Shown: one piece after another, positions 21,068-28,787 of the stretch
How positions within the stretch are numbered: position 1 is the first letter of the stretch
Layout: each line of letters opens with the position of its first letter
Assembly (NCBI RefSeq): GCF_014204975.1
Contig: NZ_JACHMM010000001.1
Location: 806,001 to 870,000 of the forward strand
Length of the DNA stretch: 64,000 nucleotides
Source: Jiangella mangrovi
GTDB taxonomy: Bacteria > Actinomycetota > Actinomycetes > Jiangellales > Jiangellaceae
Reading direction: 5' to 3'
Notes under the pieces: model-generated
Seen by the model: only the letters and a program-made list of their open reading frames with translations
What the model was told of the DNA's origin: nothing
Databases searched by the model: none
Position numbers and translations under genes: made by a program

Positions 21068-22183
21068 TCAGGCCGAGACCGTCGTCGAGCGGACGGTGAC
21101 CGAGGCGAGGAAGTCCTCGTCGACGTCGTGGCCGAGGCCGGGCCCCGTCGGCACCTCCACCACGCCCGCGGAGGCGGTGATGGGCGGCACCACCACGTCA
21201 CGCTCGTAGTACTTGTCCGACGCCGACACGTCGGACGGCAGCGTGAAGCCGGGCAGGCTCGACAGCGCGACGTTGGCGGCCCGGCCGATGCCGAACTCGT
21301 GCATGCCGCCGCACCAGACCGGGATGTCGTGCTCGGCCGCGAGGTCGTGCGCGGCGACGGCCGCTCCCAGCCCGCCCATGCGCGACACCTTGATGTTGAG
21401 CACCTTGAGCGCGCCCAGCACGACCGCCACCCGCAGGTCGTCGAGCACCTCGATGGACTCGTCCAGGCAGACCGGCGTCGAAATGTCGCGCTGCAGGGCC
21501 GCATGGGCGAGCAGGTTCCGCGGCGCGAACGGCTGCTCGATCATGGTCAGCCCGAGGTCGTCCAGGGCCCGCAACGCCGCCAACTCAGCCGACGACTCGC
21601 CGTACGCGCCGTTCGCGTCCACGTGCAGCGACAGCGACGGGAACGCCGACCGCACGGCCCGAACCGGCTCGACGTCCCAGCCGGGCGCGATCTTCAGCTT
21701 CACCCGCGGGTAGCCGGCCTCGACCTGCTTGGCCACCTCCGCGAGCAGGTCGTCGACGGACGGCTCGATGCCCAGGGACACCCCCGCGACCACCGACCCG
21801 CGAACGCCGCCGAGCGCGCGGGCCAGCGACACCCCGCCGGACTGCGACCACAGCGCCCAGGCCGCCATGTCGACGCCGGCCTTGGCGAACCGGTGACCCC
21901 GCACCTTCGTCCACAGCCCGGCCACCTCGGCCGGGTCGTCCCACCGAGAACCGACCACGGCCGGCAGCAGATACCGCGACGCCACCAGCCAGCAGGTGTC
22001 CGCCGTCTCGGGCGAGTAGAAGGGATCCGACGGCGACGCGATCTCGCCCCAGCCGACGGCGCCGGACTCGTCGGTGAGCCGCACCAGGATGTGCTCGAGG
22101 TGGTCCTTGGCGTGCGAGCTGGTGCGGAACCGGTGCACCAGCGGCAGCCGCACCAGGTGCAGCGACGCATGGGTGACGCGCAC
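21068..22183 (-). CDS. Enolase-superfamily N-succinylamino acid racemase / o-succinylbenzoate synthase-type enzyme
   Basis: 371-residue barrel enzyme of the NSAR/OSBS subfamily. Catalytic lysines Lys162 and Lys164 (VKLKIAPGWD), metal ligands Asp189 (VDANGAYG), Glu216 (MIEQPF) and Asp241 (CLDES), and the opposite lysine Lys265 (NIKVSR) are all present. The C-terminal GGMHEFGIGRAANVAL is typical. The lack of menaquinone genes nearby and the operon with a GNAT and SIS protein, opposite an M20 hydrolase, favour racemisation of N-succinyl amino acids over MenC function. GTG 22183 is 2 bp after the SIS gene stop. The TGA stop lies in the border of the composite repeat. Confidence 0.8.
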   Translation of the reverse strand: MRVTHASLHLVRLPLVHRFRTSSHAKDHLEHILVRLTDESGAVGWGEIASPSDPFYSPETADTCWLVASRYLLPAVVGSRWDDPAEVAGLWTKVRGHRFAKAGVDMAAWALWSQSGGVSLARALGGVRGSVVAGVSLGIEPSVDDLLAEVAKQVEAGYPRVKLKIAPGWDVEPVRAVRSAFPSLSLHVDANGAYGESSAELAALRALDDLGLTMIEQPFAPRNLLAHAALQRDISTPVCLDESIEVLDDLRVAVVLGALKVLNIKVSRMGGLGAAVAAHDLAAEHDIPVWCGGMHEFGIGRAANVALSSLPGFTLPSDVSASDKYYERDVVVPPITASAGVVEVPTGPGLGHDVDEDFLASVTVRSTTVSA

Positions 22184-22185
22184 GG

Positions 22186-22827
22186 TCAGTCCTCCCAGTA
22201 GAGGTCGAGGTCGCGGGCGAGCCGGTCGCGCTCGGCCAGCCGGCGGCGGGCGCCCTTGGCGCTGGCGGTCGTGAGAGTGGCCAGCAGGTGCAGGACGGCG
22301 GCGACGGCGGTCGGCGAGTCGGCGAACGAGGCGCTGGCGGTGGGCACGACGATCGACTGGCCGGCCACGGGAACCAGCGGCGACGAAGCACTGTCGGTGA
22401 CGGCGACGACGGCGCCCCCTGCGGCCGCGAACCGCTCGGCCAGGGCGACGGTCTCGCGGCGGTACCGGCGCAGCGACACCGCGACCAGCACGTCGGTGTC
22501 GCGGACGTCGGCCAGCACGTCGAGGTGCCGCACCAGCGTGCCGTCGACCAGCGTCACGTTGGACAGGCCGGCCGACAGGTCGACGGCCAGCAGCGACGCG
22601 TAGGCGAACGACTTGCCGGTGCCCGCGACGAACCGGCGCCGCGCGGCCACGACCGAAGCGGCCGCCGCCGCCACCGACCCGTCGGCCGCCACCTTCTCGA
22701 GCGCCTCGGCCAGCGTCCGCGTCTCCTGCTCGATGACCCGCGCCTGCAGCGCCGCCGACGACGACGGCCGCTGCAGCCGCGCGCCGAAGCGCTGCGACGG
22801 GCTGGTCAGCTCCTCGGCGGCGCTCAT
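22186..22827 (-). CDS. SIS-domain protein related to MurR/RpiR regulators but lacking the HTH
   Basis: 213 residues. The core (about 60-190) is a phosphosugar-binding SIS fold: RRRFVAGTGKSFAYASLLAVDL, DTDVLVAVSLRRYRRETVALAERF and GAVVAVTDSASSPL are the usual strands and loops of RpiR-type proteins. The preceding helix ALQARVIEQETRTLAEALEKV matches the linker that normally follows the DNA-binding domain, but the roughly 75-residue helix-turn-helix is absent from ATG 22827. It overlaps the GNAT gene by ATGA. Either a truncated regulator or an enzyme-like sensor; the role in amino acid racemisation is unknown. Confidence 0.7.
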   Translation of the reverse strand: MSAAEELTSPSQRFGARLQRPSSSAALQARVIEQETRTLAEALEKVAADGSVAAAAASVVAARRRFVAGTGKSFAYASLLAVDLSAGLSNVTLVDGTLVRHLDVLADVRDTDVLVAVSLRRYRRETVALAERFAAAGGAVVAVTDSASSPLVPVAGQSIVVPTASASFADSPTAVAAVLHLLATLTTASAKGARRRLAERDRLARDLDLYWED

Positions 22828-23567
22828 GGCGCGACCCGGGCGAAGCGATAGGCGGCGGTCGACGGCGACACCACCACGCACGATGTGGCGACGGAGCCGT
22901 CGTCGATGAGCCCGCCGACGACGGCGCCCAGCTCACGCCGCTGCTCGGGACCGGCCTCGATCGGCAGCGGCAGCCAGGTGTCGGGGCCGGACGGACGGGG
23001 TCGCAGCCAGCCGGCGGGGTCGGCGAGGTCGGCGGGCAGCCCGGCCGGGGCCGGCGCCTCGCGGGCGCGCCGCTCGTCGTCGAGGTCCCAGTCGACGATG
23101 AGGCGGTCGGTGCCGGGCAGCCCGAAGAAGTCGGCCCGGAACCACCGCCCGACCGCTCCCAGCACGTCGAGGTTGAAGTGCGCGTTGCGGGTGACCGACG
23201 GGTCGAACGACCAGCGCATCCGGGTCTGCCCGCAGGCCAGGGCGACCTCGCGCTGGCCGCGCTTGAGCGCGCGGCCGAGGCCCAGCCCCTGGTGCTTCGC
23301 GTCGACGACCGCGGCCTGCGAGTAGTGGTAGACCTCGCCGCCGTCGATGCCGACGAACCCGTACGCGAACGCCACCAGTGCGCCGTCGTCGCCCCGGACG
23401 CCGACCACCGAGCCGCCGTTGGCCGCCAGCGAGGCGAGCAGCCGCGGGTTCACCGAGTGCGCCGGGTCCTGGTAGCCGAAGACCTCGCGGTAGAGGCGGG
23501 CGGCGCCGGCGAGGTCGGCCGCGGACGTGAGCCGCTCAACCTGCGGGTGATCTGATTCGTAAGTCAT
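22824..23567 (-). CDS. GNAT-superfamily acyltransferase (COG3375-like; possible D-amino acid N-succinyltransferase)
   Basis: 247 residues. GNAT features: LTSAADLAGAARLYREVFGYQ at the start, the strand ALVAFAYGFVG, the acyl-CoA loop VVDAKHQGLGLGRALKRGQRE, and then WSFDPSVTRNAHFNLDVLGAVGR, which is characteristic of the predicted acetyltransferase group often found with NSAR. In Geobacillus a GNAT protein succinylates D-amino acids as the first step of D-to-L conversion; this role is proposed here from context. It is the first gene of the operon, divergent from the M20 hydrolase. Confidence 0.75.
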   Translation of the reverse strand: MTYESDHPQVERLTSAADLAGAARLYREVFGYQDPAHSVNPRLLASLAANGGSVVGVRGDDGALVAFAYGFVGIDGGEVYHYSQAAVVDAKHQGLGLGRALKRGQREVALACGQTRMRWSFDPSVTRNAHFNLDVLGAVGRWFRADFFGLPGTDRLIVDWDLDDERRAREAPAPAGLPADLADPAGWLRPRPSGPDTWLPLPIEAGPEQRRELGAVVGGLIDDGSVATSCVVVSPSTAAYRFARVAP

Positions 23568-23603
23568 CTACTGAACACCCTACTGACGACGCCATGACCA
23601 CGG

Positions 23604-23616
23604 ATACGAATCGTAT
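23604..23616. promoter_or_regulatory. ATACGA-A-TCGTAT palindrome between GNAT and M20 genes
   Basis: A 6-bp perfect inverted repeat with a single central base lies 10 bp upstream of the M20 start, in the 58-bp divergent spacer; a half-site ATTCGTA occurs at 23555. TATAGT immediately follows and may be the -10 of the M20 promoter, so the palindrome would overlap the promoter. Confidence 0.35.
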
Positions 23617-23625
23617 AGTGGCGAG

Positions 23626-24753
23626 ATGAACGGTACCGCACCCGACCTCGGCGCGATGCTCGCCCGGCTCGAGACCTACGTCCGCCACGAGACCCCCACC
23701 GGCGACCCCGCCCGCCTCGACGCGTTCGGTGAGGTCCTGCTGGCGCGGCACCGCGAGCTGGGCGCGACGGTGCGCCGGGTCGCGTCGGACACCGGCGACC
23801 ACCTGGTCATGGAGCACCCCGGGCGGGGCGCGAGGGCCGGCGCGGCGCCGGTGCTGTTCCTCGGCCATCACGACACGGTGTGGCCGGCCGGTCAGCTCGA
23901 CGGCGTCATGCCGTGGCGGGTCGACGACGGCGTCGCGCACGGGCCGGGCGCCTACGACATGAAGAGCGGCCTGGTCGTCATGGAGACGGCGCTCGAACTG
24001 GCCGGCACCGCCGGTGCCCACCCACCGGTGCGGGTCGTCGTCGTGGCCGACGAGGAGGTCGGCTCGCCGACGTCGTCCGCCCTGGTCACCGAGGCCGCAG
24101 CTGACGCCGTCGCCGCCCTGGGGTTCGAGTCGCCGCACCCGGACGGAACCCTGAAGGCGGGCCGGCGCGGCAGTACGCGGCTGCGGCTGGCGGTCGAGGG
24201 GGTCGAGTCGCACGCGGCGCTCGACCCCGAGTCGGGCGTCTCCGCCGTCGACGAGCTGGTCGACCAGCTGATCCTGGTGCGCTCGATCGTCCGGCACGCG
24301 CCCGGGAACGTGCTGTGCAACGTCGGGACCGTCGCCGGCGGCGGACGCACCAACGTCGTCCCGGCCGCGGCGCGCGCCGACATCGGGCTGCGCTTCGCCG
24401 ACGCCGAGTCCGAGCGGGTGGTGCTCGACGGCCTGACGTCGCTGCGCCCCATCAGGTCCGGCGCCGCGGTGACCGCCGAGGTCATGTCGCGGCGGCCGGC
24501 GTGGTCGGCGGGCGAGGCGACGGCCGCACTGCTCGCCACGGTGCGACAAGCGGCAGCGAGCGTCGGCCAGGACATCGACGGCGCCCCGGCCGCGGGCGGC
24601 GCCGACACCAACACCACCGGCGCGCTCGGCGTGCCGACGCTCGACGGGTTCGGCCCGCGCGGCGCCGGCGCGCACGCCGTCCACGAGCAGGTGGTCGTCG
24701 CGTCGATGGCCGAGCGGGCCCGGCTGGTCGCGGCGCTGCTCGCCGAGCTCTAG
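23626..24753 (+). CDS. M20-family metallohydrolase (amidohydrolase/carboxypeptidase)
   Basis: 375 residues of the M20 (carboxypeptidase G2/ArgE/DapE) family. Zinc ligands and catalytic residues are visible: GHHDT (His81, Asp83), GAYDMKSG (Asp111), DEEVGS (Glu143 catalytic, Glu144 ligand), and a late histidine in AHAVHE. A dimerisation lid lies between about 180 and 290. With the divergent NSAR-like and GNAT genes, hydrolysis of N-succinyl-L-amino acids is a reasonable hypothesis; cleavage of acyl-glutamates is the alternative. ATG 23626. The TAG stop is shared with the convergent DUF1801 gene through a CTAG. Confidence 0.88.
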   Translation: MNGTAPDLGAMLARLETYVRHETPTGDPARLDAFGEVLLARHRELGATVRRVASDTGDHLVMEHPGRGARAGAAPVLFLGHHDTVWPAGQLDGVMPWRVDDGVAHGPGAYDMKSGLVVMETALELAGTAGAHPPVRVVVVADEEVGSPTSSALVTEAAADAVAALGFESPHPDGTLKAGRRGSTRLRLAVEGVESHAALDPESGVSAVDELVDQLILVRSIVRHAPGNVLCNVGTVAGGGRTNVVPAAARADIGLRFADAESERVVLDGLTSLRPIRSGAAVTAEVMSRRPAWSAGEATAALLATVRQAAASVGQDIDGAPAAGGADTNTTGALGVPTLDGFGPRGAGAHAVHEQVVVASMAERARLVAALLAEL

Positions 24754-25178
24754 AGTCCGGCGGCCTGCTTCACCAGCGCGACCAGCTGCTTCTCGTTCTC
24801 GGCCGACAGCTTGCGCAGGCCGAACGCCGTCGGCCACATGGTGCCGTTGTCGAGCAGCGGCGCCTCGTTGAAGCCGAACGTCGCGTAGTCGGTGCCGAAC
24901 TTCGCCGCCGCCTGGAAGAAGCAGAGGACCTTGCCGTCCTTGGCGTAGGCGGGCTGGCCGTACCAGGTCCGCGGCGTGAGCTCGGGCACCTCGGCGCTGA
25001 TGAGGGCGTGGATGCGCTCGGCGAGCACGCGGTCCTCGTCGGGCATCTCGGCGATCTTCTCCAGCAGGTCGGCCTCGGGATCGACCTTGCCCTTCTTCTT
25101 CTTGAGCTCCTTGGCCCGCTCCTTCATTGCGGCGCGCTCGGCCTCGTCGAAGCCGTCGTAGCTCTTCTCGGTGCTCAT
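24750..25178 (-). CDS. DUF1801/YdhG-like domain protein
   Basis: 142 residues. An N-terminal charged helical part contains MKERAKELKKKKGKVDPE; the rest fits the DUF1801 fold (AEMPDEDRVLAERIHALISA; TPRTWYGQPAYAKDGKVLCF; FGTDYATFGFNEAPLL). Family members are small soluble proteins of unclear function, sometimes called iron-chaperone-like. The ATG at 25178 has GGGAGAG upstream. It converges with the M20 gene; the two stop codons overlap at CTAG. Confidence 0.7.
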   Translation of the reverse strand: MSTEKSYDGFDEAERAAMKERAKELKKKKGKVDPEADLLEKIAEMPDEDRVLAERIHALISAEVPELTPRTWYGQPAYAKDGKVLCFFQAAAKFGTDYATFGFNEAPLLDNGTMWPTAFGLRKLSAENEKQLVALVKQAAGL

Positions 25179-25338
25179 CGGACTCTCCCTCGACGCGTTC
25201 CCTGGTGACACGTTCACGCTACGGACCCAGCGGCGACCACCGCTTCTCGAAATCTGATCGGTCTTGTGCGACCCGCATTATGACAGTTACTCTCAGAAAC
25301 AAGGAACCTTCTACACCGAGTCACTGTCGGAGGATGTC

Positions 25339-27552
25339 GTGGCAACCCTGCTGTACCGGATCGGGCGGTTCTCCTACCGCTCCCGCCGGCTGGTCGGAGC
25401 GATCTGGCTGGCGGTGATCGTGCTGGCCGGACTGGCGGCGGCCACGCTGTCCAACCCGACGTCGGACTCGTTCGCGATCCCGGGCACCGAGTCGCAGGAG
25501 GCGTTCGACCTGCTGCAGGAGCGGTTCCCGGGCTCCTCCCCCGACGGCGCGGCGGCCCGGCTGGTGTTCGCGGCGCCCGACGGCGGCACCGTCACCGACC
25601 CCGCCCACGAGCAGGCGATCACCGACGCGGTCGCGCGGATCGACGCCGGGCCGCAGGTGGCCGCCGTCGTCGATCCGTTCACGGCCGGTCTGGTCTCCGA
25701 GGACGGGCGGATCGCGCTGGCCGAGGTCACCTACGCCGTCGACTTCTTCTCGCTCGAACCGAAGGCCCGCGAGACGCTCGACGACGCCGTCGAGACCGCC
25801 CGCGAGTCCGGCCTGCGGGTCGAGCTGGGCGGCACCGCGGCGGAGCCGGAGCCGGAGCTGGGCGGCGAGCTGCTCGGCATCGCCGTCGCCGCGCTGGTGC
25901 TGGTCATCACGTTCGGGTCGCTGATCGCGGCGGGCATGCCGCTGCTCACCGGCATCGTCGGCGTCGGCGTGGGCGTCGCACTGGTCACCGCGGCCACGGC
26001 GTTCGTCGACCTCAGCACCATCACTCCGATCCTCGCCACCATGCTCGGCCTGGCCGTCGGCATCGACTACGCGCTGTTCATCGCCTCGCGGTACCGGCAC
26101 GAGCTGGCCACGGGCCTCCCCGGCGACGAGGCCGCCGGCCGGGCCATCGGCACCGCCGGCACCGCGGTCGTGTTCGCCGGGCTCACGGTCGTGATCGCGC
26201 TGGCCGGGCTGACCGTCGTGGGCATCCCGATGCTGACCGAGATGGGCCTCGCCGCGGCCGTCACCGTCGCGATCGCCGTCGTCATCGCGCTGACCCTGCT
26301 GCCGGCGCTGTTCGGTTTCGCCGGACGGCGGATGCTGGCGCGCCTGCCCGGGCTGCGGTCCCGGGCCACCGACCCCGAGGACGACGACGCGCCGCGCCTG
26401 AGCACCCGGTGGGCCGGGCTGGTCACCCGGCACCCGGTCGTGGCGGTGACGGCGAGCGTCGCCGGTCTCGCCGTGCTCGCGCTACCGATGCTGGACGTCC
26501 GGTTCGGCCTGCCCGACGAGGGCACCTACCCGGCCGACTCCACCCAGCGGCAGGCCTACGACCTCACCGCCGAGGGCTTCGGGCCGGGCTTCAACGGGCC
26601 GTTGCTGGTGCTGGTCGACGGCGGCAGCGGCGGCTCCGTCGGCGTCGAGGCAGCGGCCGCGTCGGTGGCGGAGGGACTGCAGGGTCTCGACGGCGTCGCG
26701 CTCGTCACGCCGCCGGAGCCGGACGAGGCGGGCCGGACCGCCGTCGTCACCGTCGTCCCCGAGGGCGGTCCCAGCAGTCCGGAGACCGAGCGGCTGGTCG
26801 AGGCGATCCGGTCCTCGTTCGGCGGCGACGACGCCCCCGACGGTGCGCGGGTGCTGGTGACCGGCATGACGGCGCTCTTCATCGACTTCTCCGAGCGGAT
26901 GTCCGCGGCCCTGCTGCCGTACCTGCTGGTGGTCGTCGGCCTGTCGTTCCTGCTGCTCATGCTCGCGTTCCGGTCACTGGTCGTGCCGGTGAAGGCGACG
27001 CTCGGGTTCCTGCTGACCATGGCCGCGACGTTCGGCGCGATGGTCGCGGCGTTCCAGTGGGGCTGGCTGACCGGCCTCGGCGTCGAGGAGGTCGGCATGA
27101 TCAACAGCATGCTCCCGATCATCGTGGTCGGCATCGTGTTCGGCCTGGCCATGGACTACGAGGTGTTCCTGGTGACGCGGATGCGCGAGGCGTACGTGCA
27201 CGGCGAGCCGGCGCTGCGGGCCGTCACGACGGGGTTCGGGCACGGCGCGCGTGTGGTCACCGCGGCGGCGATCATCATGATCAGCGTCTTCGGCGGGTTC
27301 GTGTTCCACGAGGCGGCCGACGTCCGGCAGCTGGGCTTCGCCCTCGCCGTCGCGATCGCCGTCGACGCCTTCGTGGTGCGGATGACCATCGTGCCGGCGG
27401 TGCTGGCGCTGGTCGGCGAGCGGGCGTGGTGGCTGCCGCGGTGGCTGGACCGGCTGCTGCCCGACGTCGACATCGAGGGCGCCCGGCTGACCGGGGCCCT
27501 CGAGGACGATCAGAACCGCCAGCGGGTCGCCGTCAGCCCGTCGGGGCCGTAA
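25339..27552 (+). CDS. MMPL/RND-family exporter
   Basis: 737 residues from GTG 25339, preceded by GGAGG; an upstream in-frame ATG at 25264 would add 25 residues out of family. The twelve-helix RND arrangement is seen with motifs LGLAVGIDYALFIASRYRHE in the first half and FGLAMDYEVFLVTRMREAY in the second. Two extracytoplasmic domains lie after TM1 and TM7. A distinct paralogue of the exporter at 18-20.3 kb. Cargo unknown. Its 3' end overlaps the convergent split-barrel gene by 43 bp. Confidence 0.9.
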   Translation: MATLLYRIGRFSYRSRRLVGAIWLAVIVLAGLAAATLSNPTSDSFAIPGTESQEAFDLLQERFPGSSPDGAAARLVFAAPDGGTVTDPAHEQAITDAVARIDAGPQVAAVVDPFTAGLVSEDGRIALAEVTYAVDFFSLEPKARETLDDAVETARESGLRVELGGTAAEPEPELGGELLGIAVAALVLVITFGSLIAAGMPLLTGIVGVGVGVALVTAATAFVDLSTITPILATMLGLAVGIDYALFIASRYRHELATGLPGDEAAGRAIGTAGTAVVFAGLTVVIALAGLTVVGIPMLTEMGLAAAVTVAIAVVIALTLLPALFGFAGRRMLARLPGLRSRATDPEDDDAPRLSTRWAGLVTRHPVVAVTASVAGLAVLALPMLDVRFGLPDEGTYPADSTQRQAYDLTAEGFGPGFNGPLLVLVDGGSGGSVGVEAAAASVAEGLQGLDGVALVTPPEPDEAGRTAVVTVVPEGGPSSPETERLVEAIRSSFGGDDAPDGARVLVTGMTALFIDFSERMSAALLPYLLVVVGLSFLLLMLAFRSLVVPVKATLGFLLTMAATFGAMVAAFQWGWLTGLGVEEVGMINSMLPIIVVGIVFGLAMDYEVFLVTRMREAYVHGEPALRAVTTGFGHGARVVTAAAIIMISVFGGFVFHEAADVRQLGFALAVAIAVDAFVVRMTIVPAVLALVGERAWWLPRWLDRLLPDVDIEGARLTGALEDDQNRQRVAVSPSGP

Positions 27553-28034
27553 CCGAAGGCCTTGGCCAGCGTGATCTCGAAGAACGCGTACTCCGGCGAG
27601 CCCGGCAGGCTGTCGTCGAAGATCCGGCCGTCGCGCAGGGCGAACCGCCAGTCGTACGTCGCGGCGAACGCGGCGGCGACGGCGTCCTGCCGGGCGAGGC
27701 CGGTGACGTGGCGGGCGGTGCCCTCGAGCACGAGGTCGCCGAGGTCCGTCGCCGCGGTGACGACGCAATGACCACCGCCGCCGGCGCCGTCGCGGAGCAG
27801 GTTGCGGCCCTTGACCGAGCCCGGCCGGCAGCTGATGGCGAGCGTGGCACCGAGCCAGACGCCGAGCACCGGCATCACGTGCGGCCGGCCGTCCGCACGC
27901 CCCGTCGCCAGCCAGTACTTCGGCGCGGCGGCGAACTGCTCGGCGGCGGCCGGCCACGGCATCAGGTCGGCCTCGTCGGTGCTCATCGGGGTGGCGTCCT
28001 CGGGCCGGAACAGGAACTCGGTCGTGGGCGTCAC
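27510..28034 (-). CDS. Pyridoxamine 5'-phosphate oxidase-like split-barrel protein
   Basis: 174 residues from GTG 28034, or 158 from ATG 27986. The KYWLATGRADGRPHVMPVLGVWL strand pair is the superfamily signature and ITLAKAFGYG is a normal ending. GTG 28034 is favoured because it overlaps the DUF899 stop as GTGA, which would couple translation. It is a paralogue of the protein at 12193-12687 and likely binds a flavin or F420. Its co-expression with DUF899 and control by HxlR suggests a stress or redox response. Confidence 0.7.
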   Translation of the reverse strand: MTPTTEFLFRPEDATPMSTDEADLMPWPAAAEQFAAAPKYWLATGRADGRPHVMPVLGVWLGATLAISCRPGSVKGRNLLRDGAGGGGHCVVTAATDLGDLVLEGTARHVTGLARQDAVAAAFAATYDWRFALRDGRIFDDSLPGSPEYAFFEITLAKAFGYGPDGLTATRWRF

Positions 28035-28699
28035 GGGGTGACCTCGGCCGAGGCGTACTCGTCGTGCAGGCGCCACCACTCGTAGGGCGCGGTCTGCGGC
28101 CGGCCGGCGGGCGTGTCCTCCCACGTCTCCTGCCGGCCGAGCGGGGTGAGGTCGAGGATGGTGAACTCGAACCGCAGGTGGTCCACGCCGCGGGCCGTGG
28201 TGCTGTAGGTCCGGTAGACGTCGTCGCCGTCGCGCAGGAACACCGTCAGCGCGAATCCGCTGGCGGCGCCGCAGTCGGCCGCGAACGTGCTGTCGCGCGA
28301 CGAGTAGAACGGGATGGCCCACTCCATACGCCGCCAGTACGCCGTCAGCTGCTCGATCGGCATGTCGCTCACCACGGCGAACGTGGTGTCGCGGGCGTTC
28401 AGGTGGGCCAGGTGCCCGACGCTGTCCATGACGGCCGCGCAGCCCTCGCAGTAGTCGTCGGGGCCGTTGTCCATCATCTGGTAGACGACCAGCTGGCGGC
28501 GACCCTCGAACAGGTCCGGCAGTGTGCGCGGGCCATCCGGGCCGGTCAGGTCGTAGTCGCCGGCGAACCGGGTCATCGGCAGCCGACGACGCTCCGCCGC
28601 CAGTGCGTCGAGGGCCCGGGTGGCGGCCTTCTCCTTCTCGAGCAGGTGCTCGCGGGCGTCCTGCCAGGCGTCCTGGGTCACGATCGGCGGTAACTGCAT
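28031..28699 (-). CDS. DUF899 thioredoxin-like family protein
   Basis: 222 residues. The fold is thioredoxin-like: strand RQLVVYQMMDNG, a CEGC motif (DDYCEGCAAVMDSV) at the redox position, and TFAVVSDMPIEQLTAYWRRM as the following helix. It ends with EFTILDLTPLGRQETWEDTPAGRPQT, typical of the family. The biochemical function is unknown; the CxxC suggests redox chemistry. First gene of a two-gene unit with the split-barrel protein, facing the HxlR gene over two operator-like palindromes. Confidence 0.85.
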   Translation of the reverse strand: MQLPPIVTQDAWQDAREHLLEKEKAATRALDALAAERRRLPMTRFAGDYDLTGPDGPRTLPDLFEGRRQLVVYQMMDNGPDDYCEGCAAVMDSVGHLAHLNARDTTFAVVSDMPIEQLTAYWRRMEWAIPFYSSRDSTFAADCGAASGFALTVFLRDGDDVYRTYSTTARGVDHLRFEFTILDLTPLGRQETWEDTPAGRPQTAPYEWWRLHDEYASAEVTP

Positions 28700-28717
28700 C
28701 GTCCGTCCTCCTTCGTG

Positions 28718-28734
28718 AGTTCCTTGAAGAAACT
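28718..28734. promoter_or_regulatory. HxlR operator candidate, site 1
   Basis: AGTTCCTTGAAGAAACT is a near-perfect palindrome of the form AGTTnCTTnAAGnAACT. It lies 19 bp upstream of the DUF899 start, where a bound regulator would block its promoter. Confidence 0.6.
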
Positions 28735-28749
28735 GACGCTAACGGAGTA

Positions 28750-28766
28750 AGTTCCTTGAAGCAACT
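28750..28766. promoter_or_regulatory. HxlR operator candidate, site 2
   Basis: AGTTCCTTGAAGCAACT, nearly identical to site 1, lies 32 bp away (three helical turns) and 21 bp upstream of the HxlR start. The pair suggests cooperative binding and autoregulation. Confidence 0.6.
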
Positions 28767-28787
28767 GACTGGTCTGGAGGTGGCGCC

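Larger units (their letters stand above)
20490..21070. repeat. Composite inverted-repeat element, copy 1 (MITE-like, non-coding)
   Basis: The non-coding region 20308-21067 holds a symmetric element: border TGAGGTTCTGCCGGG at 20490, core A (20518-20653), a central unit (20679-20844), core B in opposite orientation (20885-21034), and an inverted border ending at 21070. The right border provides the TGA stop of the racemase-like gene. No coding frame has normal codon use. A related element lies at 29241-29866. This looks like a mobile or structural intergenic repeat rather than a gene. Confidence 0.75.

Noticed and set aside
20490-21070. Small genes within the composite repeat
   Set aside because: Short frames exist, but they have irregular codon use, overlap the hairpins on both strands, and do not correspond between copies.
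21068-22183. menC of the menaquinone pathway
   Set aside because: Sequence alone cannot separate OSBS from NSAR, but no other menaquinone gene lies nearby and the GNAT/M20 context favours NSAR. Kept as an alternative only.
22184-22936. N-terminal extension of the racemase-like frame
   Set aside because: The frame stays open upstream by 250 codons, but the extension is antisense-like arginine-rich sequence overlapping the SIS gene. The conserved family start is at 22183.
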